From positions 1-9,355 of the forward strand of contig JANWIU010000128.1 in the NCBI GenBank assembly GCA_025449725.1: a stretch of 9,355 nt of DNA, written 5' to 3'. The translations under genes were made by a program, and so were the position numbers. Position 1 is the first letter of the stretch, and the number at the start of each line of letters is the position of its first letter. The DNA is from Pseudobdellovibrio sp. (GTDB taxonomy: Bacteria; Bdellovibrionota; Bdellovibrionia; Bdellovibrionales; Bdellovibrionaceae). The notes below the pieces were generated by a model, which was not told the origin of the DNA, made no database searches, and worked only from the letters and a program-made list of their open reading frames with translations. This document shows positions 1-5,144 of this stretch, one piece after another.

Positions 1-371
1 GCGATATCCACGAAATCGGTTTTAAACCGCGCCAAAGACCCGTCTATCGCCTGCATCAGGTACTTACGGTTTAAAGTTTTTTGAAAGTTTACCCGCTCTT
101 CAATTCCCCAATAAAATTTGGTGGTCAAAATATATTCGTTTCTCGCCAAGCCAATTTGTCTGAAGGATTCTCCCATGAATTCCTCTGCCTTACCGAAGCT
201 GTAAACTTCCGCGTTGTCAAAAAAATTCACACCGTTGTCAAAAGCGTACTTTATACAATCTCTGGCAGCCCCCACATCCATTTGCTTTCCAAATGAAATC
301 CACGAACCGAAAGAAAGTAAACTGACAGAAATACCGGAATCGCCCAATTTTCGAAATGGCATGTTAGACAT
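1..371 (-). CDS. Aldo/keto reductase, Kv-beta-like (AKR6 type), N-terminal part only
   Basis: The reading frame opens at ATG 371 and runs off the left edge after about 123 codons, so the C-terminal part is missing from the window. I translated this part directly. It begins with an MPFRKLGDSGISVS-like first strand. Next is NFFDNAEVYSFGKAEEFMG at about residues 49-67, which carries the Asp and Tyr of the AKR active site. Then comes YILTTKFYWG, which carries the active-site Lys. The FFDNAEVY..GKAE and TTKFYWG signatures are those of the potassium-channel beta-subunit branch (AKR6) of NADPH-dependent aldo/keto reductases, which are cytoplasmic TIM barrels reducing aldehydes or ketones. The substrate cannot be inferred. 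The start is supported by GAGGAG (minus strand, 382-377), 5 bases before the ATG. ATG 362 is a possible but less well placed alternative start. The gene stands alone, more than 600 bases downstream of the flagellin gene. Confidence 0.9.
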   Translation of the reverse strand, partial: MSNMPFRKLGDSGISVSLLSFGSWISFGKQMDVGAARDCIKYAFDNGVNFFDNAEVYSFGKAEEFMGESFRQIGLARNEYILTTKFYWGIEERVNFQKTLNRKYLMQAIDGSLARFKTDFVDI

Positions 372-394
372 GGATTCTCCTCTAAAAGATGAGA

Positions 395-420
395 ATTATA
401 TTTATACAAAAAGGATTCAA
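395..420 (-). promoter_or_regulatory. Possible promoter of the aldo/keto reductase gene
   Basis: On the minus strand a perfect TATAAT (400-395) lies 23 bases upstream of the start codon. The nearest -35-like hexamer, TTGAAT (420-415), is only 14 bases away, which is short for a sigma-70 promoter. The -10 match is good and the -35 is weak, so this is a tentative call. Confidence 0.35.
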
Positions 421-450
421 ATGCACTTTCCAGGACGGTGTGCATAGCGA

Positions 451-471
451 TTCTATTCTTTTGAAATAGAA
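451..471. repeat. Perfect inverted repeat TTCTATT-N7-AATAGAA
   Basis: The 7-base arms are at 451-457 and 465-471. The repeat sits about 30 bases upstream of the weak -35 of the aldo/keto reductase promoter. It could be a regulator binding site or a small AT-rich hairpin. No protein can be assigned to it. Confidence 0.3.
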
Positions 472-537
472 CAAAGATAGCCATTGGTCGCGAACTGCAA
501 TAATTTAAAACATATTGCGATACGACAGCTTCTTTCA

Positions 538-984
538 ATTTCGCGCAAACTCACAGCTGCTGCCCAATAGGCAACACAATGCTTTTGCAGCTTTTAATTT
601 TTAAGTACTCACGAATCATACTGCTATGACTCTTCATTTTATGATTTAAACACACCTCGGGCCGTGGTTCTGACTTAGGAAGCCAACCACTTTAAACACC
701 GGAATACTGTTAAATCTTCTCAAGATACACACGTAGCCCCTGTCTTATATCAGGTACACTTCGCCCTTAGCACATTTCTGCACTCGTATCTTTCACTCTA
801 AATTCTGTTTCTGGTTCTGAATTCTGTACTAGTTTGGATACACTACTCCATTCGCCCCGCCGGTTAAGGTACGGTGCTATTTCGTAGCTTTATATCAGGA
901 GATTCAATCTTCTCTGGTCTTTACATTCACCGGTCAATTCCATTAACCTGTGAGTATCAATCGTTTAGACCATCAAAGACTGAA
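538..984. other. Non-coding stretch downstream of the first flagellin gene
   Basis: No open frame here has both a ribosome binding site and protein-like composition. Reading along the minus strand from the flagellin stop, there is no clear GC-rich stem with a T-run that would act as a terminator. A 7-bp stem with a 3-base loop, GGTTAAT/ATTGACC with one wobble pair, occurs at 932-948. A degenerate direct repeat (listed separately) occurs at 732-754 and 883-899. The region may be a long flagellin 3' UTR, an unannotated small RNA, or decayed sequence. I could not match it to any RNA family, including the c-di-GMP riboswitch. Confidence 0.4.
732..899. repeat. Degenerate direct repeat CGTAGC-(N1-7)-TTATATCAGG, two copies
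   Basis: Copy 1 is at 732-754 (CGTAGC, 7 bases, then TTATATCAGG at 745-754). Copy 2 is at 883-899 (CGTAGC, 1 base, then TTATATCAGG at 890-899). The two blocks are exact in both copies and only the spacer differs. Nothing explains them. They may be paired protein-binding sites or repeated RNA stem elements. Confidence 0.4.
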
Positions 985-1818
985 CTATCCTAATAATTTC
1001 AGAGCTAACTGCTGCTGAGTGTTCGCTTGAGCCAATACCGAGGTAGCCGCACTCATCAAAATATTATTTTTGGCTAAGTTGGTAGACTCTGCTGCCACGT
1101 CAGTGTCACGAATCCGTGAGTTTGCCGCTGCGAAGTTCTCTTCAGCTGTTGCTAATGACTCTGATGTAGACTGTAAACGGTTTTGCAAAGCACCTAAATT
1201 GGCACGTGCAGATCCGATGTAAGTCATTGCATCGTCGACAAATTGCAATGTTTCCTGTGAAGCTTCTTTTGACAACACGTTCAGGTCCATGATTCCAAGT
1301 GACTGCAAAGATGCATTTCCGAAACCGGCGTCAAAACTGATTCGGTCATTCAATGGATCATTGTAGTTACCGACTTGAAAGTCTAGCATTCCACCTGAAC
1401 CGTTAATCAAGAATGTTCCGTTGAACTGAGTAGTTTGTGCTACGCGCTCAATTTCTTCTTTAATTTGTTGATATTCCACATCCACTAACGCTCTTTCACG
1501 GTCTGAGATCGTGTCAGATGATGTTTGGATCGCTAACTCACGCAAACGCACGAGCATGTTTGAAACCGAGTTCAATCCGCCCTCTGCAACGTTCACTAGA
1601 GAGATACCATCATTGGCATTTCTATTTGCTTGTTTAAAACCGCGAATCTGCGCTCTTAAACTTTCAGAGATCGCTAAGCCTGCAGCGTCGTCTGATGATC
1701 TGTTGATACGGTAACCTGAAGACAATCTCGCCATTGTAGTTGAGATCTCATTACCAGTTCCGTAAAGGTTCTTTTGTGCATTAAGTGCCTGCACATTCGT
1801 TGCTATACGTAGCCCCAT
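985..1818 (-). CDS. fliC: Flagellin (277 aa)
   Basis: This is the structural subunit of the flagellar filament, secreted by the flagellar type III system and polymerised outside the cell. The N-terminal D0/D1 region starts MGLRIATNVQALNAQ and contains RLSSGYRINRSSDDAAGLAISESLRAQIRG, split here as RLSSGYRINR (about residues 32-41) followed by SSDDAAGLAI. Residues about 75-110 hold the NDGISLVNVAEG and MLVRLRELAIQ segments. The C-terminal D1/D0 end has RIRDTDVAAES and TSVLAQANTQQQLALKLLG. Only about 40 residues separate the two conserved halves, so the surface domains D2/D3 are absent, as is usual for minimal flagellins. The start is fixed by AAGGAGG at 1829-1823, 4 bases before the ATG. It is the downstream member of a tandem pair, separated from the other copy by about 210 bases, and probably has its own promoter. 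No close terminator is visible. Confidence 0.97.
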   Translation of the reverse strand: MGLRIATNVQALNAQKNLYGTGNEISTTMARLSSGYRINRSSDDAAGLAISESLRAQIRGFKQANRNANDGISLVNVAEGGLNSVSNMLVRLRELAIQTSSDTISDRERALVDVEYQQIKEEIERVAQTTQFNGTFLINGSGGMLDFQVGNYNDPLNDRISFDAGFGNASLQSLGIMDLNVLSKEASQETLQFVDDAMTYIGSARANLGALQNRLQSTSESLATAEENFAAANSRIRDTDVAAESTNLAKNNILMSAATSVLAQANTQQQLALKLLG

Positions 1819-1854
1819 AAATCCTCCTTGTTCCTTTCGTTCATTCAGCTCATC

Positions 1855-1877
1855 TATCCTTAGATAAGCCGGTTTTA
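1855..1877 (-). promoter_or_regulatory. Weak sigma-28-like box upstream of the first flagellin
   Basis: On the minus strand TAAA (1877-1874) is followed after 15 bases by GATA (1858-1855). The -10 lacks the GCC that normally precedes GATA in sigma-28 promoters, and the spacing is about 3 bases short. The same TAAA-N15-GATA pattern occurs in the upstream region of the other flagellin (3051-3073), where a much better sigma-28 site is also present. Position relative to the gene is sensible, but the match is poor. Confidence 0.25.
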
Positions 1878-1879
1878 AT

Positions 1880-1901
1880 TGCTGAAAATCATTTTTCAGC
1901 A
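1880..1901. repeat. 9-bp perfect hairpin upstream of the first flagellin
   Basis: Arms TGCTGAAAA (1880-1888) and TTTTCAGCA (1893-1901) enclose a 4-base loop. No T-run follows on the minus strand, so it is not a typical terminator. It lies just upstream of the putative promoter box and could be an operator or an activator site for the flagellin gene. Confidence 0.45.
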
Positions 1902-1921
1902 GTTATTAATCATCAAAATTT

Positions 1922-1952
1922 GGGTCAGGCCTCGTAGCACGGGGCCTGACCC
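1922..1952. repeat. GGGTCAGGCC...GGCCTGACCC imperfect palindrome (REP-like or terminator)
   Basis: Thirteen-base arms at 1922-1934 and 1940-1952 flank a 5-base loop. Twelve of 13 pairs are Watson-Crick. The odd one is a U-G wobble in plus-strand RNA but an A-C mismatch in minus-strand RNA. After the stem on the minus strand comes AAATTTTG, a weak T tract, so it could help end the transcript of the second flagellin. GC-rich palindromes of this kind are also typical of dispersed REP-type repeats. Confidence 0.55.
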
Positions 1953-1956
1953 CCTC

Positions 1957-1975
1957 ATTCCTCGCAGGAATTTTT
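1957..1975 (+). terminator. Small hairpin followed by T-run (plus-strand sense)
   Basis: ATTCCT (1957-1962), loop CGC, AGGAAT (1966-1971), then TTTT on the plus strand. The stem is only 6 bp, and no plus-strand gene reads into it. It is more likely part of the repeat cluster at 1922-1975 than a working terminator. Confidence 0.2.
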
Positions 1976-2027
1976 CGCTCCACATCAGCGTCGTCACTTG
2001 CACTGGCAAGAGTCCCCTAACTTTCCA

Positions 2028-2867
2028 CTAACCCCTTTGTAAAAGGGCTAAGGCCTGTCCAGGTTGCTGATTTGCTTGAGCAAGAACCGAAGTTCCCGCC
2101 TGAAGCATTAAGTTCTTTTTAGCCAATTCTGAAGATTCCTCAGCGAGATCGGCATCCGTCACTCGCGATTTAGCTGCAGAAAGACTTTCAATATTATTTT
2201 TAATGTTCTCAGTCGTCGTTTGCAGACGGCTTTGAATCGAACCGAACGACGCACGCAATTCACTAACATGTGCCATCGCCTGATCAATCATATCCAGTGA
2301 TTCTTGAGCGCCATATTTATCCGTCACTTCGGATTCATTTAAACCTAAAGAAGTAATCCCAACATCAGCCTGTGCCGGATCAAAAGTGATTCGGTCCACT
2401 GTCGGAATGTTTCGTGTGTTGATCTGGAAATCCATTGTGGATCCTGATCCGTTCAGCAAACGAGTTCCGTTGAACTCAGTTGCATTCGCGATACGTTCGA
2501 TTTCGTTTTTAATTTCTTGATACTCAAGATTTACTAATTTTCTATTTCCATCATTAATAGTGTCAGACGCTGCCTGAACACCTAACTCACGTAAACGGAT
2601 TAACATATTAGAGATTTGTGCCAAGCTGCCTTCAGCAACCTGAGTTAAAGAGATTCCGTCTTGAGCATTGCGATCAACTTGTTGTAAACCGCGAAGATCT
2701 CCGCGCATCTTTTCAGAGACCGCAAGACCTGCAGCATCGTCCGAAGGACCATTGATACGGCTACCGGAGGCCATGCGCTGCATGACTTTTTCAATACTCG
2801 CGCCGGTGTTCCGCAAATGATATCGCGAATTCAACGCAGCTGTATTTGTGTTTACTCTCAGTCCCAT
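2028..2867 (-). CDS. fliC: Flagellin (279 aa)
   Basis: This is the second filament subunit, homologous to the neighbouring flagellin along its whole length. It begins MGLRVNTNTAALNSRYHL, carries RMASGSRINGPSDDAAGLAVS near residues 31-51 and MLIRLRELGVQ further on. It ends with SRVTDADLAEES and SVLAQANQQPGQALALLQRG. Again there is no D2/D3 insertion. The end QRG after LALL is slightly unusual, since most flagellins stop at LLG or LLR. The frame stays open to 2924, but the extra 19 codons encode non-flagellin sequence over the leader. ATG 2867 has AAGGAGG (2880-2874) 6 bases upstream, so it is the real start. The gene is led by a sigma-28 promoter at 3014-3040. Two different flagellins side by side suggest a filament made of more than one subunit. 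Confidence 0.97.
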   Translation of the reverse strand: MGLRVNTNTAALNSRYHLRNTGASIEKVMQRMASGSRINGPSDDAAGLAVSEKMRGDLRGLQQVDRNAQDGISLTQVAEGSLAQISNMLIRLRELGVQAASDTINDGNRKLVNLEYQEIKNEIERIANATEFNGTRLLNGSGSTMDFQINTRNIPTVDRITFDPAQADVGITSLGLNESEVTDKYGAQESLDMIDQAMAHVSELRASFGSIQSRLQTTTENIKNNIESLSAAKSRVTDADLAEESSELAKKNLMLQAGTSVLAQANQQPGQALALLQRG

Positions 2868-2869
2868 TG

Positions 2870-2885
2870 CCTTCCTCCTTGAAGG
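2870..2885 (-). promoter_or_regulatory. Ribosome binding site in the loop of a small hairpin (second flagellin)
   Basis: In the minus-strand transcript CCTTC (2885-2881) and GAAGG (2874-2870) can pair, presenting AAGGAG (2880-2875) in a 6-base loop. The last G of the 7-base Shine-Dalgarno falls in the stem. The 16-base REP motif lies immediately 5' of this, sharing two bases with the stem. Whether the fold forms is unknown. The sequence symmetry itself is exact. Confidence 0.4.
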
Positions 2886-2899
2886 TGACTGGCACTTTT
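2884..2899 (+). repeat. REP-like motif GGTGACTGGCACTTTT, copy 1 (in flagellin leader)
   Basis: It is identical over all 16 bases to the copy at 3137-3152 and in the same orientation, 253 bases away. It lies between the sigma-28 promoter and the ribosome binding site of the second flagellin, so it is transcribed as part of that leader. The likely mobilising enzyme is the RAYT encoded nearby. Confidence 0.75.
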
Positions 2900-2939
2900 G
2901 ACTTCCGATTTCCGAATGCCCCAAGTTCCCGTCTCGTGT

Positions 2940-2986
2940 TTTAGCAAAGATCCTCTTCGCTAAATGCCGGCATCCTTGCCTGCATC
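2940..2986 (-). promoter_or_regulatory. Two adjacent hairpins in the leader of the second flagellin
   Basis: The first stem in transcript order pairs ATGC/GCAT and GGCA/TGCC around a mismatch with loop AGGA (2985-2964). It contains the perfect palindrome ATGCCGGCAT (2964-2973). The second pairs 11 bases, TTTAGCGAAGA (2964-2954) with TCTTTGCTAAA (2950-2940), one being a G-U pair, around a 3-base loop. The stems share a boundary base at 2964. No T-run follows, so these are not simple terminators. A role in mRNA stability or in binding a post-transcriptional regulator is an inference. Confidence 0.5.
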
Positions 2987-3013
2987 ACTGGGTTTGTATC
3001 AAACTTGTACAAC

Positions 3014-3040
3014 TGATCGGCTCAATCTGAGAAAACCTAA
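3014..3040 (-). promoter_or_regulatory. Sigma-28 (FliA-type) promoter of the second flagellin
   Basis: The minus strand reads TTAGGTTT (3040-3033), 11 bases, then GCCGATCA (3021-3014). The enterobacterial sigma-28 consensus is TAAAGTTT-N11-GCCGATAA, so spacing is exact and 13 of 16 positions agree, including GCCGAT. Transcription should start near 3007, giving a leader of about 140 nt. This matches late-class flagellar control of filament genes. Confidence 0.75.
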
Positions 3041-3136
3041 GGTCCAGAAGTGTATCAATTTGAAATCTGGGTTTAAGTCCCGTGTATTTTGAGTTTTATT
3101 GGGCGAAGGTCCTGCGAAATAACGCAAACCCTCGGT

Positions 3137-3152
3137 GGTGACTGGCACTTTT
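3137..3152 (+). repeat. REP-like motif GGTGACTGGCACTTTT, copy 2 (abuts RAYT stop codon)
   Basis: A perfect match to the copy at 2884-2899. It ends at the base next to the stop codon of the RAYT gene (3153-3155). With the inverted copy at 3835-3850 it brackets that gene, as terminal repeats of a small element would. Confidence 0.75.
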
Positions 3153-3749
3153 CTAAAAATTTAGCGCAAAGTAGGTTTTTTTGAGAGCGCGCTTTAGCTC
3201 ATCGTGAGTTTCCTTTTCGTAGTCCGTATTTAACCATTTTAGTGTAGGCCAAAAATCTTCAATATTTTGAAAGAAGGTATCTTGGATTGGAAAGAGGTAT
3301 TTTTGACGACAGGTTAAAAAGCACAGACTACTGAATGGGTAATCTTCAACTCTTCCGCAAAGATTTGCTGTTACCGGGTTTCGATAAACGTACTTATAGG
3401 CAGCATGATAGTACTTTAAGTTTGATATGATTGAACAATGGTACCGGCTTCCGAACTTTTGATTGATCTCACCGGACTGAAAATAAATCTCGCGACCCAA
3501 TTCCTTGTTAAAATACCGCATAAATTTATCAAGATTACATTCAGGAGTACGAACGATCATATGATAGTGATTGTTCATAAGTACAAAACATTGGACTTCA
3601 ATTCGGAAAGCATACGTACAAAAAAGCAACAAATCGCCTGCAAAGTTCCATAGCTTTTCCAATTCAATCGGGAAAGGTTCTCGCTTCAGCGCCCTTGTTG
3701 TTACATGATAGGGATAAATTCCTTGTTTAACTCTAGGCTTTCGAGGCAT
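3153..3749 (-). CDS. REP-associated tyrosine transposase (RAYT, Y1 HUH family)
   Basis: A 198-residue single-strand DNA nuclease/transposase of the Y1 (IS200-like) superfamily. Such enzymes cut and rejoin REP-type palindromic repeats through a 5'-phosphotyrosine link. The HUH metal-binding motif is visible in LMNNHYHMIV (His61 and His63). The probable catalytic tyrosine is Tyr120 in AYKYVYRNPV, matching the YI.RNPV signature of RAYTs. The N-terminus MPRKPRVKQGIYPYHVTTR also has the usual form. Length is within the family range, and the frame is intact. No good Shine-Dalgarno precedes ATG 3749, as expected of a weakly expressed enzyme. It is bracketed by 16-base motifs in inverted orientation at 3137-3152 and 3835-3850. 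The gene looks somewhat more AT-rich than the HD gene beside it, consistent with acquisition. It is not an active IS200/IS605-type transposon in the strict sense, because no palindromic IS ends were recognised. Confidence 0.9.
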   Translation of the reverse strand: MPRKPRVKQGIYPYHVTTRALKREPFPIELEKLWNFAGDLLLFCTYAFRIEVQCFVLMNNHYHMIVRTPECNLDKFMRYFNKELGREIYFQSGEINQKFGSRYHCSIISNLKYYHAAYKYVYRNPVTANLCGRVEDYPFSSLCFLTCRQKYLFPIQDTFFQNIEDFWPTLKWLNTDYEKETHDELKRALKKTYFALNF

Positions 3750-3834
3750 ATTTTTTAAGCATTCACGAATTGTTCCGACCTCATCGTCGCCTAAAATGCA
3801 GCTCGCACCACTGTAAATCCGAATTGCAAATCGA

Positions 3835-3850
3835 AGAAGTGCCAGCTACC
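3835..3850 (-). repeat. REP-like motif, inverted diverged copy 3
   Basis: Read on the minus strand it is GGTAGCTGGCACTTCT, agreeing with GGTGACTGGCACTTTT at 13 of 16 positions including the central CTGGCACTT. It is inverted relative to the other two copies. It ends 10 bases before the HD gene start codon, so it also lies in the translation initiation region of that gene. Confidence 0.6.
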
Positions 3851-3860
3851 TTAGGGCGCT

Positions 3861-5144
3861 ATGGAAATGCGCGACCCTATTCATGGATCAATTCATCTTA
3901 GCGATGGCGAAGTGGCTATTATTGAATCTGTCGAGTTTCAGCGCCTCAGAGAAATCAAACAGCTCGGTTTTTCTGAATTCAGTTTCCCGGGCGCTACTCA
4001 TAACCGTTTTCTGCATTCTATCGGCGTCAGCCACGTGGCCGGGCAAATTTTTGACAGTATTTTCAGAGCTTATCCGTTTACTAAAACCCAAACCAAAAGC
4101 CGCTTAAGGCAAGCCGTAAAACTGGCGGCACTTCTTCATGACATCGGTCACGGGCCTCTCAGCCACACCACCGAACAAGTGATGCCGGAGCTGAGCAAAC
4201 TGGATATCAATATTTACAATCAGCAAAAGGTAAATCAATCCAGACAGGCAAATCATGAAGATTACACAATTAAATTTATCACGGACTCTACGATAGCAAC
4301 GCTGATCAAAGATAATTTTCAAGATATCAGCCCGGAATATGTGGCCTGTCTGGTTGATAAAAATTTAAAATGCGACGAAAGTTTCTTTACAGACGGGAAA
4401 ATTAATTTCCGTCCGGTGCTGAGTCAGATTGTCAGTTCAGAATTAGATGCAGACCGCATGGATTATCTGGAAAGAGACTCTTACTTCTGCGGAATCAACT
4501 ACGGAAAAATCGACAAAGACTGGCTTCAACAAAATTTGACTTTGCATATCGTCGATCACAAAGCCTTTCTCGCTTTGAACCGCCGGGCTTTGTATGCTTT
4601 CGATGACTTTCTGATTTCACGGCACCACATGCATTTGATGGTGTACTTCCATCACAAAAGTATCGTGTATGAAGAAATGCTAAACCGCTATTTAATGTCA
4701 AAGGACTGCAGTTTTGTTTTACCGCCGGAGCTCAGTAAGTACATCGATTACACCGATTACAAACTGTATGAGCATCTTGATACGGTCGACAACACATGGG
4801 CACAGCGAATCGCAAAACGCCGCCCTTACAAAGTGGCTCTGGAGCTTCACAACCAGGAGCACAACCGGATCGAAAGCATTCTGAAAATTTTCAAGAAGTT
4901 TGACATCGATTGCATTTACGCGAGTTCAAAGACGCGCCTTTCAAAATATCACTCCGGTGACCCGGCTGACCGTATGAATATTTTTGTGGTAGATCAATAC
5001 GACAAGTGGGATGTCCCTTCCCCTGTAGATCAAGCAACGCAAATTTTTCAAAAGTACGAAGGCGCACGCGTGATTGACCGCTTCTATGTGGCGCCTGAAA
5101 AATTTGAGCAAGCCCGTAAAATCTTTAACGAAGAAAAATACTAG
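3861..5144 (+). CDS. HD-domain phosphohydrolase, dNTPase/SAMHD1-like (COG1078 type)
   Basis: A 427-residue cytoplasmic HD-superfamily enzyme. The metal-binding residues are His52 in RFLHSIGV, His93-Asp94 in LLHDIGHGPLSH, and Asp198 in SELDADRMDYLERD. This is the H..HD..D pattern of dGTP triphosphohydrolases and SAMHD1. The opening RDPIHGSIHLSDGE and the later FLISRHHMHLMVYFHHKSIVYEEML are typical of the COG1078 group. Family members hydrolyse dNTPs or related nucleotides; the substrate here is not determinable. The start at 3861 has only weak upstream complementarity (TAGGG, then GCGCT before the ATG), and ATG 3867 is a close alternative. It is the only plus-strand gene, preceded directly by a REP-like motif. 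Its TAG stop shares the four bases CTAG (5141-5144) with the stop of the convergent DUF4097 gene. Confidence 0.9.
   Translation: MEMRDPIHGSIHLSDGEVAIIESVEFQRLREIKQLGFSEFSFPGATHNRFLHSIGVSHVAGQIFDSIFRAYPFTKTQTKSRLRQAVKLAALLHDIGHGPLSHTTEQVMPELSKLDINIYNQQKVNQSRQANHEDYTIKFITDSTIATLIKDNFQDISPEYVACLVDKNLKCDESFFTDGKINFRPVLSQIVSSELDADRMDYLERDSYFCGINYGKIDKDWLQQNLTLHIVDHKAFLALNRRALYAFDDFLISRHHMHLMVYFHHKSIVYEEMLNRYLMSKDCSFVLPPELSKYIDYTDYKLYEHLDTVDNTWAQRIAKRRPYKVALELHNQEHNRIESILKIFKKFDIDCIYASSKTRLSKYHSGDPADRMNIFVVDQYDKWDVPSPVDQATQIFQKYEGARVIDRFYVAPEKFEQARKIFNEEKY

Noticed and set aside
251..538. 95-residue minus-strand frame
   Set aside because: It overlaps the aldo/keto reductase coding sequence in another frame, has no ribosome binding site and no family resemblance.
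551..637. 28-residue minus-strand frame in the intergenic region
   Set aside because: No ribosome binding site, no recognisable features and too short to support alone.
732..899. CRISPR array
   Set aside because: Only two short degenerate repeats with irregular spacing and no cas genes in the window.
538..984. c-di-GMP riboswitch or merRNA-like RNA
   Set aside because: I looked for the conserved core of the GEMM family on both strands and did not find it, so the region stays unassigned.
1994..2012. Additional REP copy or terminator at CTTGC-ACTG-GCAAG
   Set aside because: Only a 7-base match to the REP motif, a 5-bp stem and no T-run after it on the minus strand.
2868..2924. N-terminal extension of the second flagellin to 298 residues
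   Set aside because: The extra residues do not resemble a flagellin start, they cover the REP motif and ribosome binding site, and a perfect Shine-Dalgarno precedes ATG 2867.
2868..3008. Known riboswitch in the flagellin leader
   Set aside because: Two hairpins are present, but no conserved aptamer core that I recognise.
3438..3653. Plus-strand frame opposite the RAYT gene
   Set aside because: It is the complementary shadow of the conserved HUH/Y1 region, with no independent signals.
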